The notes below the pieces were generated by a model. That model searched no databases, was not told the DNA's origin, and was given only the letters and a program-made list of their open reading frames with translations. Position numbers and translations under genes: made by a program. DNA of 64,000 bases from Bacillota bacterium (GTDB taxonomy: Bacteria > Bacillota > Clostridia > Acetivibrionales > JAEZXR01), in contig JAEZXR010000013.1 in the NCBI GenBank assembly GCA_023419605.1, forward strand, positions 66,524 through 130,523. The letters are read 5' to 3'. This document shows positions 24,785 through 33,361 of this stretch, in pieces (the first letter of the stretch is position 1; every line of letters starts with the position of its first letter).

Positions 24785-25787
24785 CTTGTCCCGTTGCAAA
24801 TTGTACCAGCAGGCTGATGATGGTTACGCTGAACCATACGAGAAGCCCCAGCAGCATTGGCTTGAATCCGGTTTTCAGCATTTTTCTGAAATCGGAATTG
24901 AGTCCGATGGCAGAAAGGGCAACTACGATGAGGAACTTTCCACAGGCGGTAATATAGGTCACTGTCGGACCGCTGATGAAGCCCAGGGTATTGAAGAGCG
25001 ATGCTGCCAGAAACCAAAGAATGAACCAGGGAAAAATCTGCCTGAAGCTATAGTTTATGTCCTTCTTTGGCGTTGCGGCTCTTTTTTTGAAAACCGATAC
25101 GATGGCGGCAAATATAAATGATGGGGGAATAATCATGGTAGTGCGGGTCAGCTTCACAATGGTGGCATAGGAACCTGCTTCATTACTGTAAGCATACCCT
25201 GCGGCCACTACGGAGGAAGTATCGTTGATTGCAGTCCCAGCCCAGAGTCCGAAGGCTTTGTCGGTGAATCCCAACAGATGGCCCAGGGGTGGAAAAATCA
25301 CCACAGCGATGATATTAAACAAGAAGATGGTGGATATGGAATAAGCAATGTCCTGGTCCTCCGCCTCAATAATGGGTGAAATGGCAGCAATGGCAGAGCC
25401 GCCGCAGATGGCGGTACCTACGCCGATCAAACTTGCCAGCTTGATGGGGATTTTCATCAGTTTTCCAAAAATGAAAGCAGTGATAAATGCCGCCAAAAGG
25501 GTAAAAATCATCACGGAGAAGGAGGACATGCCGACTTTGTATACCTGAGTCAAGCTGAGTCCGCCGCCTAATGCCACGATGGCCCATTGAAGGACTCTTT
25601 TGGAGGCAAAGCCTAACCCTGCCTCTGCCTTCCGGGGTATGGCAAACAGGCTGTTGACGAGAATTCCCAGGATGATGCCGAATACAGCTCCGCCGATGAG
25701 GGGGAATACATTCCCCAGCAGGGTGGCAATGACAGCAATAATCACTGCAAAAATCAGTCCTGGAAAAAGTGTTCTTAGTATTTTCAT
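24777..25787 (-). CDS. YeiH-family putative sulfate/sulfonate exporter
   Basis: This 336-residue membrane protein has about ten predicted helices and the family's conserved segments IGVGTAICGGSAIAAISPII, WAGTAINDTSSVVAAGYAY and KFLIVVALSAIGLNSDFRKM. The family (UPF0324/YeiH) is often controlled by a divergent LysR regulator, as here. Transport of sulfate-like anions is suggested by relatives but not proven. Ribosome site AGGAGG precedes the ATG. No terminator is clear at its 3' end, which overlaps the TPR gene. Confidence 0.9.
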   Translation of the reverse strand: MKILRTLFPGLIFAVIIAVIATLLGNVFPLIGGAVFGIILGILVNSLFAIPRKAEAGLGFASKRVLQWAIVALGGGLSLTQVYKVGMSSFSVMIFTLLAAFITAFIFGKLMKIPIKLASLIGVGTAICGGSAIAAISPIIEAEDQDIAYSISTIFLFNIIAVVIFPPLGHLLGFTDKAFGLWAGTAINDTSSVVAAGYAYSNEAGSYATIVKLTRTTMIIPPSFIFAAIVSVFKKRAATPKKDINYSFRQIFPWFILWFLAASLFNTLGFISGPTVTYITACGKFLIVVALSAIGLNSDFRKMLKTGFKPMLLGLLVWFSVTIISLLVQFATGQAT

Positions 25788-25868
25788 GGTGGACCTCCTA
25801 AAAAATGAATGTTCTATGGCCTTATCATAATACGGTTTAGCCGTAAAAACAAATTACGCTTTTTCATA

Positions 25869-25893
25869 CTTCCATAACAAAACGTTATGGAAG
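25869..25893. promoter_or_regulatory. Palindromic LysR-type operator in yeiH-lysR intergenic region
   Basis: CTTCCATAAC-AAAAC-GTTATGGAAG: perfect 10-base arms around a 5-base spacer. It lies 82 bases from the yeiH-like start and 141 from the regulator start, as expected of a LysR site controlling a divergent gene. Confidence 0.8.
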
Positions 25894-25936
25894 GAAACGA
25901 ACTCATGCTTTTGTGTTATAATAAAGAATGGGTTTT

Positions 25937-25989
25937 CTAACGCATCCCAGCCCCTCTCTTTTTCCGGGAGAGGGGCTGAGGTGCGTTAG
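25937..25989. repeat. Family C hairpin (CTAACGC...GCGTTAG)
   Basis: CTAACGC ... GCCCCTCTC-TTTTTCCGG-GAGAGGGGC ... GCGTTAG forms one long stem with an A/G bulge region. Similar CCCCTCTC/GAGAGGGG stems with TAAC/GTTAG ends occur at 56612-56710. It looks like a miniature inverted-repeat element placed between LysR and its operator. Confidence 0.65.
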
Positions 25990-26033
25990 GATATCGTCCG
26001 TTATAGTGTTTATTTTAATGGAGGGATGACCGA

Positions 26034-26921
26034 ATGATAGACCCCAGGCTTTTATCCTTTTTAACTGTGGGGAGAATCAAAAATTTTACCCGGGCGGCAG
26101 AGGTGCTTAACTTAACACAACCAGCGGTAACAAAGCACATCAAATCCCTGGAAGAACAGTATGGTGTATCGCTCATCAGTAGAAAGGGAAGGCGTATTGA
26201 ATTGACGGAGGAAGGTAATATTCTTTTTCGTTATGCCCAGGACATTGAAACCATGTCTGCTGTGGTGGAAAGAAAACTGAAAAATAATTGTGAAATAGAA
26301 AAGCGGTATTATATAGGGGCTACGCTGACCCTAGGGGAATATATACTTCCCCCCGTTTTGGGTGAGTATAAGAAGAATCACCCGATGACGGATATTATTT
26401 TACAGGTGCATAATACGGAAGAGATCACAAAAAAACTTCAGAACGGTGAAATTGATTTGGGTCTGGTAGAAGGCCCTTTTGACAGGAATAAATTTGTTTT
26501 TAAAAGGATAAAGGATGACGAGCTTGTTCTGGCGGCCTCACCAAAGAGTAAATTTGCCGGGGTGTGTTCCGTAAAGTTGGAAGAGGTCCTTAAAAGCAGG
26601 CTGATACTGCGGGAAGAAGGTTCCGGAACCAGAAGAGTGCTTGAGGATAAGCTGACGGCGCTTGGATTTTCTCCAGGAGATTTACAGGCCTATATGAATA
26701 TAGGCAGCATTGGTGCTATAAAATCTCTGGTTGAATCCAACCTCGGATATACCGTTATCTCGAAAACGGCCATCAAAAAGGAAGTGCAAAATGGATCACT
26801 GGTTATTGTCCCTATAGAGAATCTTCAGATTACCAGGGAATTTAACTTTATTTATACCAGGGATTGCCCTAGTGACTTTGTGAAGGATTTCATCACTTTT
26901 TTGCTGGCGCGGATGAAGTGA
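26034..26921 (+). CDS. LysR-family regulator
   Basis: This 295-residue regulator has an N-terminal winged HTH (residues 3-60: FLTVGRIKNFTRAAEVLNLT, QPAVTKHIKSLEEQYG) and a two-lobed effector domain (90-295) with IGATLTLGEYILPPVL and GEIDLGLVEG. GGAGGGATG lies just upstream of the ATG. Divergent orientation to the YeiH-like transporter and the palindrome between them support a role as activator of that gene, perhaps CysL/YeiE-like; the effector is unknown. Confidence 0.93.
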   Translation: MIDPRLLSFLTVGRIKNFTRAAEVLNLTQPAVTKHIKSLEEQYGVSLISRKGRRIELTEEGNILFRYAQDIETMSAVVERKLKNNCEIEKRYYIGATLTLGEYILPPVLGEYKKNHPMTDIILQVHNTEEITKKLQNGEIDLGLVEGPFDRNKFVFKRIKDDELVLAASPKSKFAGVCSVKLEEVLKSRLILREEGSGTRRVLEDKLTALGFSPGDLQAYMNIGSIGAIKSLVESNLGYTVISKTAIKKEVQNGSLVIVPIENLQITREFNFIYTRDCPSDFVKDFITFLLARMK

Positions 26922-27019
26922 AGCGATAATCCTATGCAGTAAAAATAATATAGGAACTCTGCCCTACCTTATTTATAAGAATGAGGCCCTATTTTAGTAC
27001 TGCTTCTATAAAATACTGT

Positions 27020-27072
27020 AAAACTCATAGGAATTTTCAGACTTTGTGTCGAATAAACCTATGAGTTTTTTA
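27020..27072 (+). terminator. Terminator after lysR gene
   Basis: AAAACTCATAGG pairs with CCTATGAGTTTT, followed by TT, 98 bases after the stop. Confidence 0.8.
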
Positions 27073-27113
27073 AATGCATTTTTACGAAGGACAAGTGGAG
27101 AGGGGAAGTAATT

Positions 27114-28340
27114 TTGAAGGGTTTTGCGCGGTTTGCAGCATTGTTTGTGATTCCGGCAGGTTTAATTGCTGGTGCTTTCGTCTATTATCTGAACCTGGGG
27201 AACATGCCTGCATCCATGCCGTTGGTTACCAAATATGCTGCCTATGTTCTATTTGCAGCAACTGCGGTCATAAGCTGGTGGTTTAACAGGAGCAGAGTTT
27301 TTTTCTGTGTGGTAACGCTAGCCTTCACCCAGGTGGTTATGACATTGAATTTACCGGCGGGAATGGATTCGGGCTTTTATTTGAACGAGGTCCGTGCTTT
27401 TACGGCTGTCTTCATTCCTTTAAATATCGTGTTGTTTTCATTTTTTAAAGAACGGGGAATATTGACCTTTTGGGGTATGATTCGCTTTGCCTTTCTATTT
27501 GTACAATCCTTCTTCCTGCTTTGGTGGGTAGGGTCGGAGCAACGTGGGGTATCGCATGTACTTGCCGCAAATTATATATGGAAGGATGCAGGCCTGTTCC
27601 GGAACCTTTCCCAAACGGCGCTTCTCATTTACTTGCTTGCACTGGTTGTGTTGATTACAAAATATGTGCTTTATAAATCTGCGCTGGATTTATCCTTTGC
27701 TGCGGCACTCCTTTTGGTGGCTGTTGCTTTCGAATTGCAGGGAAATCCAATGGCGATGCCTGTGTTTTTTGCCTTTGCAGGGCTGGCACTCATGATTGCT
27801 GTGATTCAGGACTCCTACTACATGGCTTTTATGGATGAGTTGACAGGCCTTCCGTCCCGGCGTGCCCTTCGGCATGGATTGATGAAGCTAAGCGGCCGGT
27901 ACACCATCGCTATGCTGGATGTAGATTTTTTTAAGAAATTTAATGATACCTATGGTCATGATGTAGGGGATCAGGTCCTTCGAATGGTTGCCTCTGTGAT
28001 GCGGGAAGTCAGTGGCGGTGGAAAACCTTTTCGTTATGGGGGAGAAGAGTTTACAGTTCTTTTTCCCGGAAAAGGTTTGGGGGAAGCCATTCCTCATCTG
28101 GAGGAGCTGCGGGAGGCTATTTCCAAAAAGGGTTTTACGCAGCGGAGTAAGGATCGGCCGAAAAAGAAACCGAAAAAGGGGAATTCCAAATCAAAGGGTG
28201 GAAAGCAGCTCTTTGTAACCGTCAGTATCGGAGTCGCGGAGAAAAACGAAAAGCATCGGCAGCCGGACGAAGTTATAAAAGCAGCAGATACAGCTTTGTA
28301 CCGCGCAAAGAAAAAGGGACGAAATTGTGTTAGCAAGTAG
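27114..28340 (+). CDS. Membrane-bound diguanylate cyclase (GGDEF)
   Basis: This 408-residue protein has seven or eight membrane helices (about 1-235) of no recognised sensor family, then a GGDEF domain. DELTGLPSRRAL, MLDVDFFKKFNDTYGHDVGD and FRYGGEEFTVLFPG contain the GGEEF active site that makes cyclic di-GMP. Odd: between the active site and the conserved VTVSIGVAEKNEKH is a lysine-rich insertion of about 25 residues (SKDRPKKKPKKGNSKSKGGK) not seen in usual GGDEF domains. Start TTG at 27114 with GAGGGGAAG 6-8 bases upstream. No RxxD inhibition site is seen. Confidence 0.88.
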   Translation: MKGFARFAALFVIPAGLIAGAFVYYLNLGNMPASMPLVTKYAAYVLFAATAVISWWFNRSRVFFCVVTLAFTQVVMTLNLPAGMDSGFYLNEVRAFTAVFIPLNIVLFSFFKERGILTFWGMIRFAFLFVQSFFLLWWVGSEQRGVSHVLAANYIWKDAGLFRNLSQTALLIYLLALVVLITKYVLYKSALDLSFAAALLLVAVAFELQGNPMAMPVFFAFAGLALMIAVIQDSYYMAFMDELTGLPSRRALRHGLMKLSGRYTIAMLDVDFFKKFNDTYGHDVGDQVLRMVASVMREVSGGGKPFRYGGEEFTVLFPGKGLGEAIPHLEELREAISKKGFTQRSKDRPKKKPKKGNSKSKGGKQLFVTVSIGVAEKNEKHRQPDEVIKAADTALYRAKKKGRNCVSK

Positions 28341-28365
28341 TGATTTGGGGTATAAATAAAATCGT

Positions 28366-28521
28366 GCCGGTTTTTACAGGTTTCCGAACCTTGGTCTTAG
28401 TTTGGGGGGTCAGGGGGCCATAGCCCGCCTGATCGCGGCTTTAGCCGCGAAATAAAGATACCCTCCCTCGGGAGGGGCAGGGGTGGGGTCTTGCAATTTA
28501 AGTTTTCAATGTAAAACCGGG
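28366..28521. repeat. MITE-like element with CCGGTTTT(T)ACA ends
   Basis: GCCGGTTTTTACA near 28366 and TGTAAAACCGGGT near 28510 are inverted ends. Inside are two hairpins: GCGGCTTTAGCCGC (28435-28448) and CCCTCCCTCGGGAGGG (28460-28475). A related CCTCCC/GGGAGG element lies at 39868-39975. No ORF is present between the GGDEF and rubredoxin genes. Confidence 0.55.
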
Positions 28522-28552
28522 TACTATTTTATTTGCAAAGGATGGAGTTTGA

Positions 28553-28717
28553 ATGCCAGATTATAAGTGCACGGTTTGTAGTTATACCTATCGACCGGAA
28601 AGAGGGGATCGGATTCACGATATTCCGGCAGGCACTTCTTTCGAAGAGCTGCCGGATGATTGGAGATGCCCTACTTGCAATCAGCCTAAAATGGCATTTG
28701 CAGAAATAAAAAAATAA
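28553..28717 (+). CDS. Rubredoxin
   Basis: This 54-residue one-iron electron carrier has CTVC near the N-terminus and CPTC near the C-terminus (CxxC pairs binding Fe), plus PAGTSFEELPDDWRCP, a rubredoxin hallmark. The final KKK-like tail is short. GGATGG at 28541-28546 and GGAG precede the ATG. It probably donates electrons to the reverse rubrerythrin that follows 98 bases later. Confidence 0.95.
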   Translation: MPDYKCTVCSYTYRPERGDRIHDIPAGTSFEELPDDWRCPTCNQPKMAFAEIKK

Positions 28718-28815
28718 ATTATTAGGTAATTTTTATTAAAATGTGTTAATATCCTTATTATGTGGGTAAATATGTCCTGTCCATTTAATTAATTGTATTT
28801 TGGAGGTATATGATA

Positions 28816-29361
28816 ATGAAGAAATTTGTCTGTTCCATATGCGGATACGTACATGAAGGAAACGAGCCACCTGCAAACTGTCCACAGTGCAAGGCTCCGG
28901 CAGCAAAGTTTGTTGAGAAGAGCAATGAGGAAATGCAGTGGGCTGATGAACATAGAATCGGTGTGGCAAAAGACGTTGATGCTGAAGTGATTGAAGGTCT
29001 TAAAGCAAACTTCATGGGAGAATGTACCGAAGTTGGAATGTACCTTGCCATGAGCCGTCAGGCAGACAGGGAAGGATATCCTGAAATTGCGGAAGCTTAT
29101 AAGAGAATTGCTTTTGAGGAAGCGGAACATGCAGCAAAGTTTGCAGAACTTTTAGGTGAAGTGGTAAACGCAGATACCAAAAAGAATCTCCAGTTGAGAG
29201 TAGAAGCTGAATTTGGCGCTTGTAAGGGCAAAAAAGACCTGGCGACTAGAGCAAAACAGTTGAACTATGATGCAATCCATGATACTGTTCATGAAATGTG
29301 CAAGGACGAGGCAAGACATGGGCAAGCATTCAAGGGCTTGTTGGAGAGATATTTTAAATAA
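28816..29361 (+). CDS. Reverse rubrerythrin
   Basis: This 181-residue protein has the rubredoxin-type iron site first (residues 1-36: FVCSICGY and ANCPQCKAP) and the four-helix diiron domain after it (40-181), the reverse of classical rubrerythrin. Diiron ligands are in GECTEVGMYL, FEEAEHAAKF, RVEAEFGACKGK and CKDEARHGQAF. In clostridia such proteins reduce hydrogen peroxide and O2 with electrons from NADH via rubredoxin. GGAGG at 28802-28806 fits the ATG at 28816 better than the ATG at 28810. Oxidative-stress regulation is likely, but I could not place a PerR box. Confidence 0.94.
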   Translation: MKKFVCSICGYVHEGNEPPANCPQCKAPAAKFVEKSNEEMQWADEHRIGVAKDVDAEVIEGLKANFMGECTEVGMYLAMSRQADREGYPEIAEAYKRIAFEEAEHAAKFAELLGEVVNADTKKNLQLRVEAEFGACKGKKDLATRAKQLNYDAIHDTVHEMCKDEARHGQAFKGLLERYFK

Positions 29362-29373
29362 ATAAAATTAAAC

Positions 29374-29412
29374 AAAAAAGGATGTTGGTGCAAAACTGAC
29401 ATCCTTTTTTGT
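29374..29412 (+). terminator. Terminator after reverse rubrerythrin
   Basis: AAAAAAGGATGT pairs with ACATCCTTTTTT over about 14 bases. Confidence 0.85.
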
Positions 29413-29630
29413 TGCTATTTAAAGATCCTTTTCTACCAGCCTCTTGTTTCATAACTAACGAAGTACTATCACGTACAAGGGATTACTCGAAAACATATTC
29501 CCCTCAATTATATTATATCACATGAAAATTTTAAAAAACAGTCTTATATTTGGCAGGTATTGTGTGTATCATAGGAACAGATGCAACTCTCTTGAAGTTG
29601 ACTTTACCTCTTACCAGAAAGGAGTGTAAG

Positions 29631-29651
29631 ATGGAAATATATCAGACTTAA
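29631..29651 (+). CDS. Six-codon leader mini-ORF (MEIYQT) upstream of second HelD
   Basis: ATG GAA ATA TAT CAG ACT TAA is preceded by AAAGGAG at 29618-29624 with ideal spacing. Right after the stop, GCAAGGCAT (29654-29662) is the exact complement of ATGCCTTGC (29743-29751), which lies in the loop of a TTATCCCA/TGGGATAA hairpin (29732-29762). The arrangement resembles a leader-peptide control region of an inducible gene; this is inference, and a chance ATG with a chance ribosome site is possible. Nothing else is recognisable in 29413-29827. Confidence 0.4.
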   Translation: MEIYQT

Positions 29652-29827
29652 TCGCAAGGCATCATTCCAATACAACATAGTAATAAGTTATACAGGCGGG
29701 ACTTTCATATACCGATAGCAATTATTCTTTATTATCCCACGCATGCCTTGCTGATGGGATAAATTCCACGCTTGTATATCTCGTTTAACCTGTTTGGAAA
29801 AGATGAAAGTATTTAAGGAGGAATGTG

Positions 29828-32083
29828 ATGATTACTGATAAGGAAATATGGGACTATGAAAAGACGAACCTGGAGAGAGTTGTTAATGAAATAAAAATAC
29901 AACTTAATGAAGGGCTGAATGCTGTAAGTAATTACAAGAAAGAAGCCATCGACATGCAAAAGAAAATGTGGGAAGACGTACGATGTGCGCCTACTGATTT
30001 GTCTGACCTGGAGGCTCCTACAACGATATGGCAATATCAAGTAAGCATTTCAAATCAAGCCAGGAAATATAAATTTTCGTATGATAAGGTGAGTCGCCTC
30101 GAAAGGATGCAGCAGAGTCCTTATTTCGGAAGAATAGACTTCGTTGAAGATGGGGAAGAAAATGCAGAACAAATCTACATTGGTATACACAACTTAAGTA
30201 GGAGTAACACTATGGAGATCCTTGTATATGACTGGAGGGCTCCAATATCAAGCATGTTTTATGACTTTGAGATTGGTTTATGCAGTTATGACTGTCCCGC
30301 AGGTTCAATCAGCGGACGAATGCTGCTTAAAAGACAATATAAAATCGAAAATGGGAATATAGCCTACATGTTTGATAGCAGCTTAAGTATAAATGATGAA
30401 ATGCTCCAGGAAATCCTGGGAAAAAGCACAGATAATAGAATGAAAACTATTGTAACCAGTATCCAGAGGGAACAAAATGCTGTCATTAGGAATAGTGAAA
30501 ATAAAATACTTATAGTAGAAGGCCCTGCTGGAAGTGGAAAAACTTCCATTGCGCTTCACAGAGCAGCCTACCTTTTGTACAAATACCGGGAGAGTATGAA
30601 GTCAGAAAATATTCATGTTTTTTCTCCAAACCATGTGTTTGAGGATTACATTTCCAATGTACTGCCTGAGTTAGGAGAAGAAAATATACAAAGAAGCACT
30701 TTTGTCGACTTTTTTGGAAATATGCTGGAGACGGGATATCGAATTGAGACCATGAATCAACAAATGGAATATATCCTGTCATGCTATTCAGATACAATAA
30801 GACTGCGCTGTATTAAATTCAAAGCCTCCTTACAGTTTCTTACCCTGTTAAAAAAATATGTACAGCATCTTGAGAATGGGATGGGTAGGGAATTTAAAGA
30901 TTTGATTTACAATGGCACTCTAGTTATTTCTGCTGATGAGATTTACCGGGTTTTTAAGAATGACTATAGTCATTTTTCCTACGCCAAACGACTGGAAAAG
31001 CTGCGGCAAAGACTCTTTTATCTTTTAGAACAATGTGAAGAAAAACGAGTGAATGAACAATTGGAAAATGATTTGCAGGAAAATATTTCATATACCGAGG
31101 AAGAGAGAATAGCAGCAGAGCAAAAAGTAAAATCTGAATTTGAGTCTCTTAAAAATGATATCATACAAATGACATCTTTCGATGTTTATCTGTTGTACAT
31201 TGATCTATTCAGGAATATCGAGGCATTTGCCCAACCTGCTGATAAACAGGAGATAGAAGACCTAAGCAGCTACGGTATCTATACAATTCGCCAATTGGAG
31301 CAGCACATCATTCATTATGAGGATGTAGCACCCATTATATTTCTTAGAACCGCACTTGATACTGTATGTGATACAAAATCCATAAAGCATGTTATCATTG
31401 ATGAGGCTCAAGATTATACAGCTGTTCAATACGAAATTATAAAGAAAGTTTTTGAAAAGTGCAAAATGACTATTCTGGGAGACTTGAACCAGTCTGTTAA
31501 TGGATATATGAATATTGGAAGTTTTGACATCATCGCAGATGTATTCAATATGAAAGACACTAAAAGCATCTCTTTAACAAAAAGCTACCGTTCAAGTAAA
31601 GAGATCGCTGACTTTTGCAAGGAAATCCTTGTGTCACAAAACCACTTAGAACAGTTAAATCGGCATGGCAGTAAGCCTAAAATCATAAAGAGTGATAAAA
31701 ATGATGTATGCAAAAGGCTGGTTGATGATATAAACGAGCTGAAAAGCAGGGGCCATAAGCTGATCGCCATTATCTGCAAAACGGCAAGTCAATGTGAAAC
31801 ATTGTATAAGTCTATTCATTCCTATGTGGATATTAGCCTTATATCAAATCAAAATGAGGTATACCAAGGAGGTGTAATAGTAATTCCTTCCTATCTTGCT
31901 AAAGGACTTGAATTTGACGCTGTATTGGTACATTCAGTTGAGGATAAGGATTATTACAAAGAAGAGGACAGGAGGCTGCTATATACGGTATGCACAAGAG
32001 CTTTGCATGAACTGTATTTATACTACTTTGATAACATGTCTGTTTTTATAAAAAAGATCGGTGAGAATTTTTACACGGAATGA
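29828..32083 (+). CDS. HelD-like RNA polymerase-associated helicase (second paralog)
   Basis: This 751-residue SF1 ATPase has the same layout as the first HelD: N-terminal coiled coil (about 1-60), Walker A GPAGSGKTS at about residue 230, insertion domain, IIDEAQDYTAVQYE (motif II), LTKSYRSSKEI, and AKGLEFDAVLVH and YTVCTRALHELYLYY. Sequence similarity to the first copy is spread over the whole length but moderate, so they are old paralogs. AAGGAGGA at 29814-29822 supports the ATG at 29828 rather than the GTG just before. It is more AT-rich than its neighbours. An APH-like kinase follows. A leader mini-ORF lies upstream. Confidence 0.93.
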   Translation: MITDKEIWDYEKTNLERVVNEIKIQLNEGLNAVSNYKKEAIDMQKKMWEDVRCAPTDLSDLEAPTTIWQYQVSISNQARKYKFSYDKVSRLERMQQSPYFGRIDFVEDGEENAEQIYIGIHNLSRSNTMEILVYDWRAPISSMFYDFEIGLCSYDCPAGSISGRMLLKRQYKIENGNIAYMFDSSLSINDEMLQEILGKSTDNRMKTIVTSIQREQNAVIRNSENKILIVEGPAGSGKTSIALHRAAYLLYKYRESMKSENIHVFSPNHVFEDYISNVLPELGEENIQRSTFVDFFGNMLETGYRIETMNQQMEYILSCYSDTIRLRCIKFKASLQFLTLLKKYVQHLENGMGREFKDLIYNGTLVISADEIYRVFKNDYSHFSYAKRLEKLRQRLFYLLEQCEEKRVNEQLENDLQENISYTEEERIAAEQKVKSEFESLKNDIIQMTSFDVYLLYIDLFRNIEAFAQPADKQEIEDLSSYGIYTIRQLEQHIIHYEDVAPIIFLRTALDTVCDTKSIKHVIIDEAQDYTAVQYEIIKKVFEKCKMTILGDLNQSVNGYMNIGSFDIIADVFNMKDTKSISLTKSYRSSKEIADFCKEILVSQNHLEQLNRHGSKPKIIKSDKNDVCKRLVDDINELKSRGHKLIAIICKTASQCETLYKSIHSYVDISLISNQNEVYQGGVIVIPSYLAKGLEFDAVLVHSVEDKDYYKEEDRRLLYTVCTRALHELYLYYFDNMSVFIKKIGENFYTE

Positions 32084-32154
32084 TTTAAAAAAGAATAATA
32101 GCCTATCTTTTATGAATTAATAGCTAAGAAATATTGTATGGGAAAGGAGATACT

Positions 32155-33165
32155 ATGATTCCGGAAATAAAGGAAAATGCCGTTAAAAATGCCTTACAGT
32201 CGACCTTTGGAGTAAGTGAATTTGAAGATATCAGGAAGTTGACCGCCGGGCTCTCATCCGCCCTTGTTTTCCGCATTGTTGTGCAGGGAAAACCCTACTT
32301 GCTTCGTATCATCACCCGCACCGACGCCATGGGCGACCCCACGCACCAGTACGATTGCATGAAGATGGCTGCTGAGGCGGGGCTTGCTCCGCGCATATGG
32401 TACACGAGTATAGAAGACAGAATTTCAATTACAGATTTTGTAGAAACCAGGCCATTGCCAATTGAAGAGGCAAAGACGATGCTGGCTGATTTGCTTCACC
32501 GGCTGCATTCGCTGCCGCCTTTCCCCAAGGGGATGATGGGTAGGCATTATCTCGATACTGTCGATAGTTTTATTCAAAAATTTCAGGATGCGAAAATCCT
32601 TCCGGTGAGTATGACCGATGAACTCTTCCAGCTATATGCACAGGTTGCAAGTGTTTACCCCCGTGATGATCGGGGGTTGGTTTCGTGTCATAACGATTTA
32701 AAACCGGAAAATATTCTTTTTGATGGGGTGCGACCCTGGCTTGTAGATTGGGAAGCAGCTTTTTTAAACGACCGCTATGCGGACCTGGCCGTCGTAGCAA
32801 ATTTTGTGGTAATGAATGAGAAGGATGAAGTGGATTATCTTCGAAGGTATTTCGGAGAAGAAGCCAACGAATACAGGCATGCCCGTTTTTTTCTGATGCG
32901 CCAAGTACTTCACGTATTCTACTTTACGGTTTTCATGTTGTTTGGTTCTGGAGGCAAGCCCATAGATGTGAATGTGAAAAAACCGGATTTCAGAGACTTT
33001 CATAACCGTATATGGGCAGGTGAAATAAGCTTGGCTGATAATGAAGCCAAACTACAGTACGCCTGGGTTCACATGGAACAACTTTTACGCAATATGCGGA
33101 CAAAGCGGTTTGAAGATGCGCTGCGTGTTGTTTGTAATTACCACGCTGGTGAATTGCAGGAATGA
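32155..33165 (+). CDS. Aminoglycoside phosphotransferase-like kinase
   Basis: This 336-residue protein has the APH/choline-kinase fold: N-lobe LTAGLSSALVFRIVVQGKPY with an LRI segment, then SCHNDLKPENILFD (catalytic HxDxxxxN with Asp) and PWLVDWEAAFLNDRYADLAV (DxE/DxD magnesium site). Candidates are an antibiotic kinase, choline/ethanolamine-type kinase or other small-molecule kinase; I cannot choose. AAAGGAG and correct spacing fix the ATG at 32155. It follows the second HelD by 71 bases. Confidence 0.85.
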   Translation: MIPEIKENAVKNALQSTFGVSEFEDIRKLTAGLSSALVFRIVVQGKPYLLRIITRTDAMGDPTHQYDCMKMAAEAGLAPRIWYTSIEDRISITDFVETRPLPIEEAKTMLADLLHRLHSLPPFPKGMMGRHYLDTVDSFIQKFQDAKILPVSMTDELFQLYAQVASVYPRDDRGLVSCHNDLKPENILFDGVRPWLVDWEAAFLNDRYADLAVVANFVVMNEKDEVDYLRRYFGEEANEYRHARFFLMRQVLHVFYFTVFMLFGSGGKPIDVNVKKPDFRDFHNRIWAGEISLADNEAKLQYAWVHMEQLLRNMRTKRFEDALRVVCNYHAGELQE

Positions 33166-33296
33166 AACCCTAAATAGCATGTTGTGGGAAAAGAATCTTA
33201 GTGGAAATTGGTGGGGAAATCGGGTGCTCGGAGAATGAGGAAGGATACTTTGTGCCAAGCTGACACAACGCGTTAATTTAATAGCTTTAATAAATA

Positions 33297-33340
33297 AGGG
33301 AACGAATTTACTAGAAATATAAAGTAGATTCATTCCCTTA
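33297..33340. terminator. Bidirectional terminator between convergent genes
   Basis: AAGGGAACGAATTTACT pairs with AGTAGATTCATTCCCTT (few mismatches), flanked by A- and T-rich runs, between the kinase and a minus-strand acyltransferase. Confidence 0.75.
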
Positions 33341-33361
33341 ATATGACTTGTTTCAGTAGCA

